Notes: generated by a model from the letters alone, not told the origin. Shown: positions 43,495-54,081, counted from the stretch's first letter. The stretch is 64,000 bases of DNA from Chromohalobacter sp. 296-RDG (GCF_029889885.1 NZ_JARANY010000009.1:32603-96602), one strand, 5' to 3'. Numbers and translations: made by a program.

Positions 43495-46320
43495 GTGTTT
43501 TCGTCCTCTCCCCTTGCATGCCGCTGGCTGCTCGGCGCGCTCATCGTTCTCGTCGCCGGTTACCAGACGGCGCGCGCCAGCGATCCGGTGGCCGAGGTCG
43601 TCGAGCCAACCGTCAGCCCCAACGACACCCGCGACTACCGTGCCCTGACGCTCGACAATGGCCTCGAGATCCTGTTGGTCAGCGATCCGCAGGCCGACAA
43701 GGCTGCCGCCGCCATGAACGTGGACGTTGGTAGCGCCGACGACCCCGACGCTACCCCCGGCTTGGCGCATTTCCTCGAACACATGCTGTTCCTGGGTACC
43801 GACCGTTACCCGGAAGCCGACGCCTACCAGAACTTCATTTCCGCCCACGGCGGCGATCACAACGCTTTCACCGCCTTGCGCGATACCAACTACTTCTTCG
43901 ACATCGAGCCGCAAGCGCTACCCGAGGCTCTGGATCGCTTCAGCCGCTTCTTCATTGCACCGCGATTCAATGCCGAGTACGTCGACCGCGAGCGCAACGC
44001 CGTCAACTCGGAGTATCAAGCGCGCCTGCGCGACGATAGCCGGCGCCTCCAGGAGGCCACCAATCAGGCACTCAATCCCGAACACCCCATGACCCGTTTC
44101 TCGGTCGGTAGCCTGGAGACACTCAAGAACAACGATACGTCCTCGCTTCGCGAACGTCTGGTCGATTTCTACAAGGCGCACTACGGCGCCAACGTCATGC
44201 ACCTGACGGTCATCGGTCCCCAGTCGCTCGACGAGCTGGAGGCCATGTTGCGCGATCGCTTCGCCGAGGTGCCCGATCGTCATTTAACGCGTAGCGAGAT
44301 CGACACACCCCTGGTCACCGACGACGAGCTGCCCGCGCGCCTGGCGGTCAAGAGCCTGTCGCAGGACAAGCAGGTGCGCTTCCTGTTTCCGATTCCCGAT
44401 CCGCAAGGCGACTACCAGACCAAGCCGGCCGACTACCTCGCCAACCTGTTGGGCCATGAAGGCGAAGGAAGCCTGTTGGCGGCATTGCGCCACAAGGGAT
44501 GGGCCGATGGCCTCTCGGCGGGCACCATGAACGGCGATGGCCAGCACGCGTTCTTCACCGTCTCGGTCAGCCTCACGCCGGAAGGCGCACAGCATATCGA
44601 TCGCATCCAGGCCAGCCTGTTCGATCAGATAACGCGGATTCGCGAGGACGGGCTGCAAACGTGGCGCTACGCTGAGCAAGCCCGCCTCAACGAACAAGCG
44701 TTTCGCTTTCAGCAACCGGGCGAGCCCATCGATCAGGTCAGCCAATTGGCCATGAATCTAGCCGATTATCCGCTCGAGGATGTGCAATACGCGCCGTACC
44801 GCATGGACGGTTTCGATGCCGCCCGTATTCGGGATTATCTCGCCGACATGACGCCGTCGCACCTGCTGCGCGTCTACAGCGGCCCGGACGTCGACGGCGA
44901 CGATACCTCGCCCTACTTCGACGCACCCTATACGCTGACGCGCCTCTCGAACTGGCCGGAGGCCGCGCCACTCGATGATCTCGGCCTGCCGCCGCATAAC
45001 CCCTTCATCGCCCGCGATCTGGAAGTTCACGAGGCCAGTGGCGATGAACCGCAGGCCATCGTCGAGGCGCCCAGCGTCGAGCTCTGGCACCTCGCCAACG
45101 ATCGCTTCGGTACACCGCGTGTGGAGTGGCGCTTTAGCCTGCAGAATCCCGACGCTTCCGACAGCGCCAGCGATGCTACCTTGACACGCTTGCTCGCCGG
45201 CTGGGTCACCGACAGCCTCAACGAACGCTTCTATCCAGCCCGGCTGGCCGGACAATCCTTCAACGCCTATGCACACGCACGCGGCATCACGCTTACCTTC
45301 TCGGGTTGGCGCGATCGTCAGGCACGGCTGATGGAAGACGTCGTCGAACGCCTCAAGGAAGGTGATATCAGCAAAAAAAGCTTCTCGCGCGTCAAGTATC
45401 GGCTTTCGCAGCAATGGCAAAACGCGCCCCAAGCGCCGCTGCATCAGCAGATGTATCGCACGCTCAGTGAGTCGCTGTTGCGCCCTCAGTGGACGACGTC
45501 CTCGATGCTCGAGGCGCTGGATACGCTGAGCGTCGACGACCTGCGCGATTATCGCGACGCATTCCTCGGGGATCTTTATCTGCAAGCCATGGCGGTAGGC
45601 AACCTAGATGCCGACCTGGCACGCCGTGAGGGCTTGCAAGTAGCCAATGCACTGACACCCCGGCTCGAAGCCTCGGATATCCCCGCCTTGTCACCGCTAG
45701 CGATTCCCGAGACGCCGCCGACCCTGCATCCGCGCAGCACCCGCAACGACGCCGCCGTATTGCGCTATCTGCAAGGCCCGGACCGCGGACTCGACAGCCA
45801 AGCCCGTCTGGCGGTACTCGGCAAAATGCTCGAATCGCCGTTCTACAACCAGTTGCGCACCGAAGAGCAACTCGGCTATATCGTCACGGCCGGCTATTCA
45901 CCCGTGCTCGATGCGCCGGGCCTGGCGATGCTGGTGCAATCCCCGGACACTCCCAGCAAGCGCATCGCCGCACGCATGGATGCCTTCCTGAATGACTTCG
46001 ACGCACGCCTTCAAGCACTCGACGATGACGAGCTGGCGCCTTATCGCGACGCGGTCAGCAGTCGTCTGAGGGAGCGCGACAACAGCCTGGGCGAGCTGAC
46101 CAACCGCCTCTGGCAGACACTCGCCTACGCCGAACCAGACTTCTCGCGACGCGAGAAACTGGCGGATCGCGTCGAGGCCATGGATGCCTCGGCAATTCGG
46201 CAGGCGTGGCGCGCGCTACGGCACACACAGCCGCTCACGGTGAGCTACGACGCAGATACCCAGCCCAGCGATGTCATGGGGCTGACGCGTAACTTCCGCT
46301 CCCTCCCCGACAGCGACTGA
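43495..46320 (+). CDS. ptrA: pitrilysin-family periplasmic protease (protease III)
   Basis: A 941-residue M16 zinc metalloprotease. A signal peptide (to ARA|SDP) is followed by the inverted zinc motif HFLEH at residues 92-96, plus the distal Glu region ERNAVNSEYQARLRDDSRR. The four-domain M16 architecture continues to the C-terminus (EEQLGYIVTAGY is the peptide-binding R/Y-region helix of these enzymes). It degrades small peptides such as insulin B chain in E. coli. The GTG start at 43495 follows AAGGAGTCTTCACC. Confidence 0.94.
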   Translation: MFSSSPLACRWLLGALIVLVAGYQTARASDPVAEVVEPTVSPNDTRDYRALTLDNGLEILLVSDPQADKAAAAMNVDVGSADDPDATPGLAHFLEHMLFLGTDRYPEADAYQNFISAHGGDHNAFTALRDTNYFFDIEPQALPEALDRFSRFFIAPRFNAEYVDRERNAVNSEYQARLRDDSRRLQEATNQALNPEHPMTRFSVGSLETLKNNDTSSLRERLVDFYKAHYGANVMHLTVIGPQSLDELEAMLRDRFAEVPDRHLTRSEIDTPLVTDDELPARLAVKSLSQDKQVRFLFPIPDPQGDYQTKPADYLANLLGHEGEGSLLAALRHKGWADGLSAGTMNGDGQHAFFTVSVSLTPEGAQHIDRIQASLFDQITRIREDGLQTWRYAEQARLNEQAFRFQQPGEPIDQVSQLAMNLADYPLEDVQYAPYRMDGFDAARIRDYLADMTPSHLLRVYSGPDVDGDDTSPYFDAPYTLTRLSNWPEAAPLDDLGLPPHNPFIARDLEVHEASGDEPQAIVEAPSVELWHLANDRFGTPRVEWRFSLQNPDASDSASDATLTRLLAGWVTDSLNERFYPARLAGQSFNAYAHARGITLTFSGWRDRQARLMEDVVERLKEGDISKKSFSRVKYRLSQQWQNAPQAPLHQQMYRTLSESLLRPQWTTSSMLEALDTLSVDDLRDYRDAFLGDLYLQAMAVGNLDADLARREGLQVANALTPRLEASDIPALSPLAIPETPPTLHPRSTRNDAAVLRYLQGPDRGLDSQARLAVLGKMLESPFYNQLRTEEQLGYIVTAGYSPVLDAPGLAMLVQSPDTPSKRIAARMDAFLNDFDARLQALDDDELAPYRDAVSSRLRERDNSLGELTNRLWQTLAYAEPDFSRREKLADRVEAMDASAIRQAWRALRHTQPLTVSYDADTQPSDVMGLTRNFRSLPDSD

Positions 46321-46349
46321 ACACGATCACCAGCGGTACCCACCATGCA

Positions 46350-46378
46350 AAACGCCCGAGCTCATGGCCCGGGCGTTT
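46350..46378. terminator. Bidirectional terminator between ptrA and sbcB
   Basis: A 9-bp stem AAACGCCCG / CGGGCGTTT between convergent genes, with T residues on one side and A residues on the other, so usable from either direction. Confidence 0.8.
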
Positions 46379-46402
46379 CGTGTCTGATCAGCACATATCG
46401 TG

Positions 46403-47890
46403 TCAATCGAAGGCTTGCGGCGGCATCATCGCTTCGACGTGCATGACCAGTTCCTCGAGCACCTGGCGCTGTTCGGCATCCAGCGAGGTCTGGTTGAGCC
46501 GTTCGATCTCGCGCGCAAACTCCGTCAGCGTCAGGCTCGACACCTCGGCATCATTCATACGCGCCCAGCGGTAGGTTTCCCACTGCGCCTGTTCGTCGCC
46601 ACTCAGCGTATCGGGATAATTGCGCGCCCGCAGACGAAATAGCATTTCCTCCAGGCGTGGATCCTGAAACGCAAAACGCGCATCAGCTAGATCCCAGGGC
46701 GCCATTTCGCGGGCACGCTGCATTTCGCGACGATCCGCTGGCGAGAAAAAGCCCCCCGAATACAGCATCAAGTCCGGATCGTTGGGCGGCGCTCCGGGAC
46801 CATCAGCGAACACCTCGGCAGCCTTGGCCGCCACATCCGGCGCGGCCTGAAGCTGCTTCCAGTGCCCCCGACAAGCCTCCATGTCCAGCCCCAGCCGGGC
46901 CACGATGTCACCATATTCGCCTTGACGGGGGCCACTGGTGTCCTTGAGCGAGGTGGCCGGCATGATTACCGGGCTCTTGTTGATTTGAATCACCTTGAGT
47001 GGAATGCGTGCCTCGCCCTCGGCCAGTTCATCGGCGCTGGCGAATACCCGCTCGCGAATCTGTGTGGCGCTCAATGACAGCAGCGGCGTCGGGTCCACCG
47101 ACAAATCATAGACGATCACTCCATTGGGGTTGCTCGGATGCTCGACCAGCGGCACCACCAGAGCGCTACACCCCCGACTGGCAGGATAACGCCGCGAGAC
47201 GTGGAGCATCGGCTTGCGCGCCTGGATGTCCAGCATCTTGGCGACCGTTCGCTTGTCACGCAGCTTGAGCAGATATTCGAACAATTGGGGATTGCGCGAT
47301 TTGAGCAAGCGCGCTAGCTCAATGGTCGCACGCACATCGGCCAGGGCGTCGTGAGCCCCGGCGTGCTCGATGCCGTTAGCGGAGGTCAAATCCTCGAGGC
47401 GAAAGCTCGGCGCACCATCCTCGCGCGTAGGCCACTCGATGCCTTCCGGACGCAGGGCGTGGTACGTACGCACCACATCGATCAAATCCCAGCGCGAGTT
47501 GCCGTTCTGCCACTCACGGGAATACGGGTCGATGAAATTGCGGTAGAAGAGATGACGACTGACCTCATCGTCGAAACGCAGCGTGTTGTAGCCCAGTGAA
47601 CAGGTGCCAGGCACACTCATTTCGGCATGAATGCGCGCGGCGAACTCGATCTCGGCGAGACCTCGACGGCGCGCGGCTTGCGGCGTAATGCCAGTGATCA
47701 AACAGGCCTGGGGGTGCGGCAGAAAATCATCCGCCGGCTTGCAATGGAACGTCAGCGGCTCGCCGATCGGATTGAAATCGAGATCGGTGCGGATCGCGGC
47801 GAACTGCGCAGGGCGGTCGCGCCGAGGATCGGCACCGAAAGTTTCATAATCATGCCAAAGAAAGGTCGGCTCACTCTTACCCTGCGCCAT
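46403..47890 (-). CDS. sbcB: exodeoxyribonuclease I
   Basis: A 495-residue 3'-to-5' ssDNA exonuclease of the DEDDh class, used in mismatch repair and recombination. It shows the ExoI motif FLWHDYETFGADPRRDRPAQFAAIRTD, RHLFYRNFIDPYSREW, and the third exonuclease motif AGAHDALADVRATIELARLL. The SH3-like and C-terminal domains complete the usual length. The ATG at 47890 is chosen; the longer frame would add 17 residues. Confidence 0.96.
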   Translation of the reverse strand: MAQGKSEPTFLWHDYETFGADPRRDRPAQFAAIRTDLDFNPIGEPLTFHCKPADDFLPHPQACLITGITPQAARRRGLAEIEFAARIHAEMSVPGTCSLGYNTLRFDDEVSRHLFYRNFIDPYSREWQNGNSRWDLIDVVRTYHALRPEGIEWPTREDGAPSFRLEDLTSANGIEHAGAHDALADVRATIELARLLKSRNPQLFEYLLKLRDKRTVAKMLDIQARKPMLHVSRRYPASRGCSALVVPLVEHPSNPNGVIVYDLSVDPTPLLSLSATQIRERVFASADELAEGEARIPLKVIQINKSPVIMPATSLKDTSGPRQGEYGDIVARLGLDMEACRGHWKQLQAAPDVAAKAAEVFADGPGAPPNDPDLMLYSGGFFSPADRREMQRAREMAPWDLADARFAFQDPRLEEMLFRLRARNYPDTLSGDEQAQWETYRWARMNDAEVSSLTLTEFAREIERLNQTSLDAEQRQVLEELVMHVEAMMPPQAFD

Positions 47891-47961
47891 GGCCGCAGTC
47901 TCCCCACTGCCAAAAGCGCTCAGCCTAGCATACCCAGCCAACCGACTCAGCCGAAATGCAC

Positions 47962-48216
47962 CTACTCGTCACGCGGCAGCGTGACGTTAAGCTCGAGCAC
48001 CGAACAGTCATTGTCACGATCGAGACTGATATTGATCGCATCCTGGTCTACTTGCACGTAACGCCTGATCACCTCGAGCAACTCATTCTCCAGCATCGGC
48101 ATGTAGTCCGGCTGGTCACGCTCACCGCGTTGGTGCGCCACGATAATCTGTAGGCGTTCCTTGGCAACCGAGGCCGACTTCTTGCGTTCGCGTTTGAGAA
48201 ATTCGAGTAGTTTCAC
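47962..48216 (-). CDS. minE: cell division topological specificity factor MinE
   Basis: An 84-residue protein. The N-terminal amphipathic membrane and MinD-binding segment ([29 protein letters not shown]) is followed by the topological domain ([40 protein letters not shown]). It stimulates MinD ATPase and drives pole-to-pole oscillation. The start overlaps the minD stop (ATGA). Confidence 0.97.
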   Translation of the reverse strand: MKLLEFLKRERKKSASVAKERLQIIVAHQRGERDQPDYMPMLENELLEVIRRYVQVDQDAINISLDRDNDCSVLELNVTLPRDE

Positions 48217-49031
48217 CGGCGACCTCCTCCAAACATACGGGAGAGCAGCCCTTTCTTCTGGTACCCATAGAAACGTAGCGGTACTTCCTCGCCGAGCAGG
48301 CGCGAGACGGTATCAGCGTAGGCTTTACCGGCGTCGCTATCCATGTCGTGCACGACCGGCACGCCCTGGTTCGAGGCACGCAGCACCGCTTCCGACTCGG
48401 GAATCAGCCCCACCAGGTTGATGGCCAGAATCTCGCGCACGTCCTCGAGCGTCAGCATATCGCCCGAGGTCACCCGGTTGGGGTCGTAGCGCGTGATCAG
48501 CAGGTGTTCCTGCACCGGTGGTTCACTGCGTTCGGCGCGACGCGTCTTGGACGCCAGCAACCCGAGGATACGGTCGGAATCGCGTACCGATGACACTTCA
48601 GGATTGGTCACCACGATGGCCTCGTCGGCGAAATACATCGCCAGCTGCGCGCCATGTTCGATGCCCGCCGGCGAATCGCAAACGATGAAATCGTACTCTT
48701 GGGATAGCGTTTCGAGTGCCTTCTCCACGCCTTCGGGGGTCAACGCCGCCTTATCGCGTGTCTGCGAGGCCGGCAAGATATGCAGGTTTTCAGTCCGCTT
48801 GTCACGGATCAGCGCCTGATTGAGACCAGCCTCTCCCTGAATGACGTTGATCAGGTCGTACACCACGCGTCGTTCGCACCCCATGACCAAATCGAGGTTG
48901 CGCAAACCCACGTCGAAATCGATCACCACGGTCTTGTTGCCACGCAACGCCAAGCCCGTGGCGATAGCCGCGGCGCTGGTCGTCTTGCCAACTCCGCCCT
49001 TGCCGGAGGTCACTACAATGATCTTGGCCAA
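48213..49031 (-). CDS. minD: septum site-determining protein MinD
   Basis: A 272-residue ParA-type ATPase. Deviant Walker [13 protein letters not shown] is near the N-terminus (signature Lys at about 11), with [25 protein letters not shown] and CDSPAGIE. The C-terminal amphipathic targeting helix [12 protein letters not shown] binds membrane. It recruits MinC and is displaced by MinE. Confidence 0.97.
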   Translation of the reverse strand: MAKIIVVTSGKGGVGKTTSAAAIATGLALRGNKTVVIDFDVGLRNLDLVMGCERRVVYDLINVIQGEAGLNQALIRDKRTENLHILPASQTRDKAALTPEGVEKALETLSQEYDFIVCDSPAGIEHGAQLAMYFADEAIVVTNPEVSSVRDSDRILGLLASKTRRAERSEPPVQEHLLITRYDPNRVTSGDMLTLEDVREILAINLVGLIPESEAVLRASNQGVPVVHDMDSDAGKAYADTVSRLLGEEVPLRFYGYQKKGLLSRMFGGGRR

Positions 49032-49107
49032 GATGAGCTTCCTGTTGCTATTGAGTCGTTCGTACTAGCCATCCACATTGGCGCGAAATGGCGCCCTAAC
49101 ATCCCGA

Positions 49108-49842
49108 CTAGCCGAGCGATGAAATGTTCAATTGGTCATCGCGCAGTTGAACCTGGACAGGCTGGCTCAGCAAGCGCGGGTCGATATCTTCCAACCGTTT
49201 GTAATTGCCGGCCAGCGACAATAACTCAGCATGCAATTCCTTACAGAATATACCCGCCTGGCGATTCCCGTGAATGCCACCCAACGCGCGGCCACGCAGC
49301 GGGCCATAAACGTGCACGCTACCCGCCGCCAGAACCTCGGCTCCAGGGTTGACCGCACCGACCACGACTAGGTCGCCCTCTGGCGCGGTAACTTGCTGGC
49401 CCGAGCGTACTGTACCACGGTAGATACGCCCCACGGCGGGTGTGGATGACGCCTCGGCTTCATCGGGTTGCGGCTCAGCGGCGGCGAGCGGTGCCTCTTC
49501 CACGGCACGCGGACGCGCTTCTTGCGGCGGGAACCACCCGAGCCCCAACGCCCAGGCAGATTGCTTCACTGGGTCGGTGCCGCCGCGCACGGCCACCGGC
49601 AAAAGCTTATGGGCACGGCACACAGCGCAAATTCGTTCCAGCGCCAAGTGCGGTTCATCGAGTTGCTCGACGCTGAGCACCACCGGCGTATGTTGAAAAA
49701 ACGCTGGCGACTGGCTCACCTTACCGGCCAGTTGAGCTCGTATCTGCTCGGGGTCGGCGCTCGTCAACTCCATGACCGTCATAGGCAACATACCACCCTT
49801 GAAGGTGAACGCCGATGCTACCCGATCCATGTTGAGGCTCAT
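49108..49842 (-). CDS. minC: septum site-determining protein MinC
   Basis: A 244-residue FtsZ inhibitor. The N-terminal domain (AFTFKGGMLPMTVMELTSADPEQI) blocks FtsZ. A Pro/Ala/Glu-rich linker (about 105-135) leads to the C-terminal beta-helix (RSGQQVTAPEGDLVVVGAVNPGAEVLAAGSVHVYGPLRGRALGG), which binds MinD. The ATG at 49842 has GGAG at a 7-nt spacing; a GTG two codons earlier is possible. A 76-bp gap separates it from minD. Confidence 0.96.
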   Translation of the reverse strand: MSLNMDRVASAFTFKGGMLPMTVMELTSADPEQIRAQLAGKVSQSPAFFQHTPVVLSVEQLDEPHLALERICAVCRAHKLLPVAVRGGTDPVKQSAWALGLGWFPPQEARPRAVEEAPLAAAEPQPDEAEASSTPAVGRIYRGTVRSGQQVTAPEGDLVVVGAVNPGAEVLAAGSVHVYGPLRGRALGGIHGNRQAGIFCKELHAELLSLAGNYKRLEDIDPRLLSQPVQVQLRDDQLNISSLG

Positions 49843-50142
49843 GGCCACACTCCACAGCTGATGACTGATGTATAAGGGTAAAGCTAAGCGAGGGTCGCGA
49901 TGCCTGCAACTGATGATAAGACCAGCGTTCCGACTTTGTCAGGTGTCTCCGCAAACCGACGCCCTTACCATCGCCGCCTTTTCCCGGTGCCGGCTCGCAT
50001 GCTTTGATACGCTATGGCACATACGACACTCAATCATGTGACGCTTTTGCTAATATCGTGGCCGACGTGAGACGACAGGAATGCTGTCTCAGCATTATCG
50101 CCACGCATTTAATACGCCAAGAACAGGGATGCATGCCGGGTC
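49843..50142. other. Divergent region between minC and the DUF349 gene, no gene seen
   Basis: Three hundred bases carry the promoters for the min operon (minus) and the DUF349 gene (plus). I can point to TTGCAG and TAGCTT 17 bp apart on the minus strand, but the match is weak. No open frame with a ribosome site, hairpin array or repeat stands out. Confidence 0.4.
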
Positions 50143-52905
50143 ATGTCTGGATTCTTCCGCCGTTTTTTTGCACCACGCTGGCAACATCGCGACCCTCGCG
50201 TCCGTCATGCTGCCATTGCGAAACTCGATATTCACAAATCGGCCGAACGCCACGCCCTCGAGCGCCTGACGCACGATGAGGATGCCAACGTAAGGCGTGA
50301 AGCCCTCGCCCAGTTCGAGGACCCCTCGACGCTGCTCGAATGGCTCGTCACGCATGACAGCCCCGAGTTGCGAAACCGTATCATGCAGTTATTGTCCGGC
50401 AGCGTGCCCGGAACACCACCCTTGAAGCAACGCCTCGATTTGCTCGGAACAGTGGACGATCGAAACCTGCTAGTGCAACTGGTCGAGACAGGGGACAATC
50501 AGGAGCTACGTCTGGCCGCACTGGCCAAGCTCGATGACGAGGCAACGCTGATCCAGCAAGCACGCGACAACGGCATTGCCATGGTCCGCCACGCCGCCGC
50601 CGAACGCGTATCGAGCACCGAAGGACTGCAGCGCCTGGCGCGCGAGACGCGTCGCGACAAAGTCGTTACGCGCAAGGCCCGCGAGCGCCTACAACGCCAA
50701 CGCGCCGACGCCGCCGAAGCCCAAGCCCAGCAGGCCGCTCGACAACGCCTTCTGGAAGCCCTCGAGGCGCATGCCTTGCATGCCTGGGAGCCGCTCTACG
50801 GTGCGCGTTATCGCCATCTTGTCCGCGAGTGGGAAGCGCTGACCGATACCCCCAGCGACGACCAGGAGCGGCGTTTCCAGGAAGCTAGCCAGCGCTGCTA
50901 CAAGACACTCTCCGATCATGATACCGAAGGGCATGCCCAGCATCAGGCGATACAACGCCAGGACGAGGCGGCACGCACCCGCGAGGCGCTCGTCGAAGCG
51001 CTCGAGGACGCCGTCGCGAGCCTCAAGCAGGCCTCACAGCTGACCCACCAGGATATCGACAGCCTGCGCGCCCAGCAGCGCCTGCATGGCGAACGTTGGC
51101 TGGCCCTGTCCGATCACTACCCGCCGGAAGAGGACATCCAGACACGCTATGCTGAAGCGCAAGCAGCTTGCCAGCACATCGGCGACGCTTGGGATCGTGC
51201 CTCGACGCAGGCTCAGGCACTCGAAGCCGCCTTGCGCGACGACCGTGCCGCCATCGACGACTGCCTGGCGAAGATCGATTGGCCGCACGACCTGCCACCG
51301 ACGCCGCTGATTCATGAAGCCCGGCAACTACGTAACGCCGAGGCAGCCAATGCAAGCACACCCGTCGACCTCTCGACGCTGCGTACGGACCTCGACAAAC
51401 TCGAAAGCCAGCTTGATCGCGGCACCCTGAAGACGGCTAGCCGTCTTCACCGGCAGCTTCGTCAACGTATCGATGCCTTGCCCCACGCCTCACGCGGCGA
51501 CCTTGAAGCCCGCTTCAAGCGTCTCGGTGCACGGCTGGCCGAGTTACGCGATTGGCGAGGCTTCGTCGCCGGCCCCAAACGCACGCAACTCATCGAAAGC
51601 ATCGAAGCGCTGGCCGAGGACGACGAGTCCCCCGATGCCGAGCGTGACCGTCGTCATCGCCAACTGGTCAAGGAATGGGCGGCGCTGGGCGATGCCGCCG
51701 CCACGGCCGAGCTTTCGCAGCGTTTTCGCAGCGCGTCCCAGCGCGTCCACGCGGCCCTGAACGACTGGTACCAACAGCGCGATGCCGCACGCACCCGTAA
51801 CCTCGAGGCACGCGAAGCACTGTGCGAACAACTCGAGGAACTCATTACACACCCGGATGCCCAGGCCGACCCGGATGTACTGCGTCAAATTCGCGACCGC
51901 GCACGTGAGCAATGGCAACAATTCTCGCCAGTCCCGCGCGAGCACGCCAAGCCGCTCGGCCAACGCTTCGGCCACATCCGCCATGAATTGCAGACGCTAA
52001 TCGACCGCCGGGCCAATGAAATCGGCGAGGCCAAGCGTGGCCTGATCGCCGAGGCCGAAAACCTGATGGAAGCCGACATGCCTTCCTCGCAACGCACCGA
52101 AGCGGCCAAAGCGCTCCAATCTCGCTGGCGGGCGCTGGGGCGTGCCGCCAAGGGTGAAGAGCAGATGCTCTGGCGCCATTTCCGCGGACTTTGCGATCGT
52201 ATCTTCGCCGCCCGCGAAGCCGAGCGGGACAATCGTGCCCAAAAAGCCCAAGCTCGCCTGGACAGCATGCAAGCCCTGATCGACCGCTTCGATGCCTGGC
52301 AGCCTCAATGCGCCGACGACAGCGAGACACTGGAAAGTGCCGTGCGTGACGCTGAGGCTCTGGAACCCTTGCCCGGCGGCCGCCGCAGCGAGGGCATGCG
52401 CCGCCGCTGGCAAGGGATCGTACGTGCCCGTCGCGAACGCCTCGTGCAACTGATCCTCGCCGAGCAAGCCGAGCGCTGGACGCGCTTGCGCTCCTTGCTC
52501 GACGCCCACGTCAATGCAGATGACGCGTCCTTGCGCGACGGCCAAATGTCGGATGTCGCGCTACCCGAGGGCATGCCTCAGGACCTGCAGGATGCCCATG
52601 CGGCACGTAACACCGCTCGCCGAGAGGGCGACAGTGAAACGGCGCATCACGAACTGAGCCGACTGGTGGTTCAAGTGGCACTGCTCGCCGACGAACCAGT
52701 GGCCGCACAAGAAGAGCCGCTGCGTCTGGAAGTGCAAGTCGCGCGGCTCAATAATGGCCTGGGCCAGGCGCCGCAACCCGACCAGGAACTGGCCGATGTC
52801 TTGCGCCAATTGCTGGAAACCGGGCCCGTCGCGTCCGATGCATGGGCTTCCCGAGTCACGCGCTTCGATGCCTTGTTCGACGTTATCGCCCAACGCGTGG
52901 CCTGA
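50143..52905 (+). CDS. large DUF349-repeat coiled-coil protein
   Basis: A 920-residue, highly charged soluble protein. Residues 1-190 look HEAT-like (RHAAIAKLDIHKSAERHALERL, ANVRREALAQFEDPSTLLEWLV). The remainder is mainly alpha-helical/coiled-coil with several DUF349 modules (for example HRQLVKEWAALGDAAATAELSQRFRSASQRVHAALNDWYQQRDAARTRNLEAREALCEQLEEL, followed by WQQFSPVPREHAKPLGQRFGHIRHEL). No catalytic motif is visible. Its role is unknown to me; related proteins occur near minC in pseudomonads. It directly precedes the initiator tRNA gene. Confidence 0.85.
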   Translation: MSGFFRRFFAPRWQHRDPRVRHAAIAKLDIHKSAERHALERLTHDEDANVRREALAQFEDPSTLLEWLVTHDSPELRNRIMQLLSGSVPGTPPLKQRLDLLGTVDDRNLLVQLVETGDNQELRLAALAKLDDEATLIQQARDNGIAMVRHAAAERVSSTEGLQRLARETRRDKVVTRKARERLQRQRADAAEAQAQQAARQRLLEALEAHALHAWEPLYGARYRHLVREWEALTDTPSDDQERRFQEASQRCYKTLSDHDTEGHAQHQAIQRQDEAARTREALVEALEDAVASLKQASQLTHQDIDSLRAQQRLHGERWLALSDHYPPEEDIQTRYAEAQAACQHIGDAWDRASTQAQALEAALRDDRAAIDDCLAKIDWPHDLPPTPLIHEARQLRNAEAANASTPVDLSTLRTDLDKLESQLDRGTLKTASRLHRQLRQRIDALPHASRGDLEARFKRLGARLAELRDWRGFVAGPKRTQLIESIEALAEDDESPDAERDRRHRQLVKEWAALGDAAATAELSQRFRSASQRVHAALNDWYQQRDAARTRNLEAREALCEQLEELITHPDAQADPDVLRQIRDRAREQWQQFSPVPREHAKPLGQRFGHIRHELQTLIDRRANEIGEAKRGLIAEAENLMEADMPSSQRTEAAKALQSRWRALGRAAKGEEQMLWRHFRGLCDRIFAAREAERDNRAQKAQARLDSMQALIDRFDAWQPQCADDSETLESAVRDAEALEPLPGGRRSEGMRRRWQGIVRARRERLVQLILAEQAERWTRLRSLLDAHVNADDASLRDGQMSDVALPEGMPQDLQDAHAARNTARREGDSETAHHELSRLVVQVALLADEPVAAQEEPLRLEVQVARLNNGLGQAPQPDQELADVLRQLLETGPVASDAWASRVTRFDALFDVIAQRVA

Positions 52906-52932
52906 ATATACAGCGAGACGATGGTTTTCTTC

Positions 52933-52960
52933 TTGACCCAAGTCGTAAAAAATGTAGAAT
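52933..52960 (+). promoter_or_regulatory. promoter of the initiator tRNA gene
   Basis: TTGACC and TAGAAT are 16 bp apart, placing transcription start a few bases before the mature tRNA at 52974, as expected of a stable-RNA promoter. Confidence 0.75.
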
Positions 52961-52973
52961 ACGTCGCAGTTGA

Positions 52974-53050
<77 letters not shown>

Positions 53051-53057
53051 AACAGAT

Positions 53058-53091
53058 AAAAAAGCGGTGTCCGTGAGGACACCGCTTTTTT
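53058..53091 (+). terminator. strong terminator after the initiator tRNA
   Basis: A perfect 15-bp stem (AAAAAAGCGGTGTCC with its complement) around a GTGA loop, ending in TTTTTT. The A and T runs on both sides make it bidirectional, serving the convergent DUF3750 gene too. Confidence 0.95.
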
Positions 53092-53117
53092 GTGTTTCCC
53101 GCACCAAGCGTTGCATC

Positions 53118-53906
53118 TCACTCAGCCTCGCCAGATCCTTGTGTGCGTTCGGATGACGACATCCCCAAGCGCCCGATCCCCGGCAGCTTGAGCGCCGGCC
53201 GCGTTAGGTCGATGCCTAGCGTCAGGCCCATCAGTTGCCACTCGATGCCTTCGTCATAGGCGACGGTCAATCCCAGCACCCCACCCAGCGAGACTTGATA
53301 ACCGGTCCCACTCGGCGCCTCGGCCACGATAGTGTCCAGCAGGTAATCCTTGCCCACGGCGGTCGGCGGAAAATCGACACGCACCCCCGGTACCCGGCGC
53401 ACCACCCAGGCCACGAAGGTATTGCTGTTGGGGCCCGGCCACACGCGATAGCGATCAGTCACTGGATACGCCGCCACGGCCTCGCGAATCTCGGGGATCG
53501 CGCGCTCGGCCGCCTTACCTCGTAACTCGGTCAGCAAGGTCGGTGCGCTTCCATACCAGGCGCGGTCGGGCGCGTCGGGACGCGAGGAGACCGTGGGTCG
53601 CCGCCAGCCGAGGACCTGGTGGACCTGATAATGCGTCGCGCCAGCCGGCTTGGTAGCGATCCATGTATGCACACCGAACGCCCCACGCCAGTCGAAGGCG
53701 CGAGCCGCATATAACTGCACCAAGGCCTCGGGATGCGTGCTCGGTGCCGGCGCCACCCCCACCGAGGAGCGATCCGCCTGGGACCAGGCGCCACCTAGCG
53801 CGACGCGCTGACTTGCCAGCATGTAGGCGGGGCCAGCCATCAACAGGGCCAGCACGACGGTCAGACTCACCGTCAGCCATAAGCTTTTCTTGATCGCTCG
53901 GTGCAT
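53118..53906 (-). CDS. DUF3750 family membrane-anchored protein
   Basis: A 262-residue protein with an N-terminal membrane anchor or signal (SLWLTVSLTVVLALLMAGPAYML). A periplasmic-type domain follows that contains the DUF3750 hallmark VWPGPNSNTFVAWVVRRVPG, preceded by HTWIATKPAGATHYQVHQVLGW. The Asn-Ser-Asn-Thr segment resembles a papain-like/NlpC-type active-site environment but I cannot assign chemistry. The ATG at 53906 has GGAG upstream; an earlier ATG at 53939 has none. Convergent with the tRNA, divergent from cnoX. Confidence 0.8.
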   Translation of the reverse strand: MHRAIKKSLWLTVSLTVVLALLMAGPAYMLASQRVALGGAWSQADRSSVGVAPAPSTHPEALVQLYAARAFDWRGAFGVHTWIATKPAGATHYQVHQVLGWRRPTVSSRPDAPDRAWYGSAPTLLTELRGKAAERAIPEIREAVAAYPVTDRYRVWPGPNSNTFVAWVVRRVPGVRVDFPPTAVGKDYLLDTIVAEAPSGTGYQVSLGGVLGLTVAYDEGIEWQLMGLTLGIDLTRPALKLPGIGRLGMSSSERTQGSGEAE

Positions 53907-54020
53907 GCGACTGTTCTCCAGATGTAGTGATGCATTCATTACATACCATCATGCGCCAGCGCCGGGGGCTTGAATCCGCGCCTCGTGACCCGCATAACAA
54001 AAAGCAGTTCAATAGCGTCT

Positions 54021-54048
54021 TTACGCTTTACGTTCACACGATACTATC
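54021..54048 (+). promoter_or_regulatory. candidate promoter of cnoX
   Basis: TTTACG and TACTAT, 16 bp apart, 34 bp before the cnoX start. Each hexamer matches the consensus at four positions only. Confidence 0.35.
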
Positions 54049-54081
54049 GATCCACACGCTACTTATCGAAAGGCCATTGCC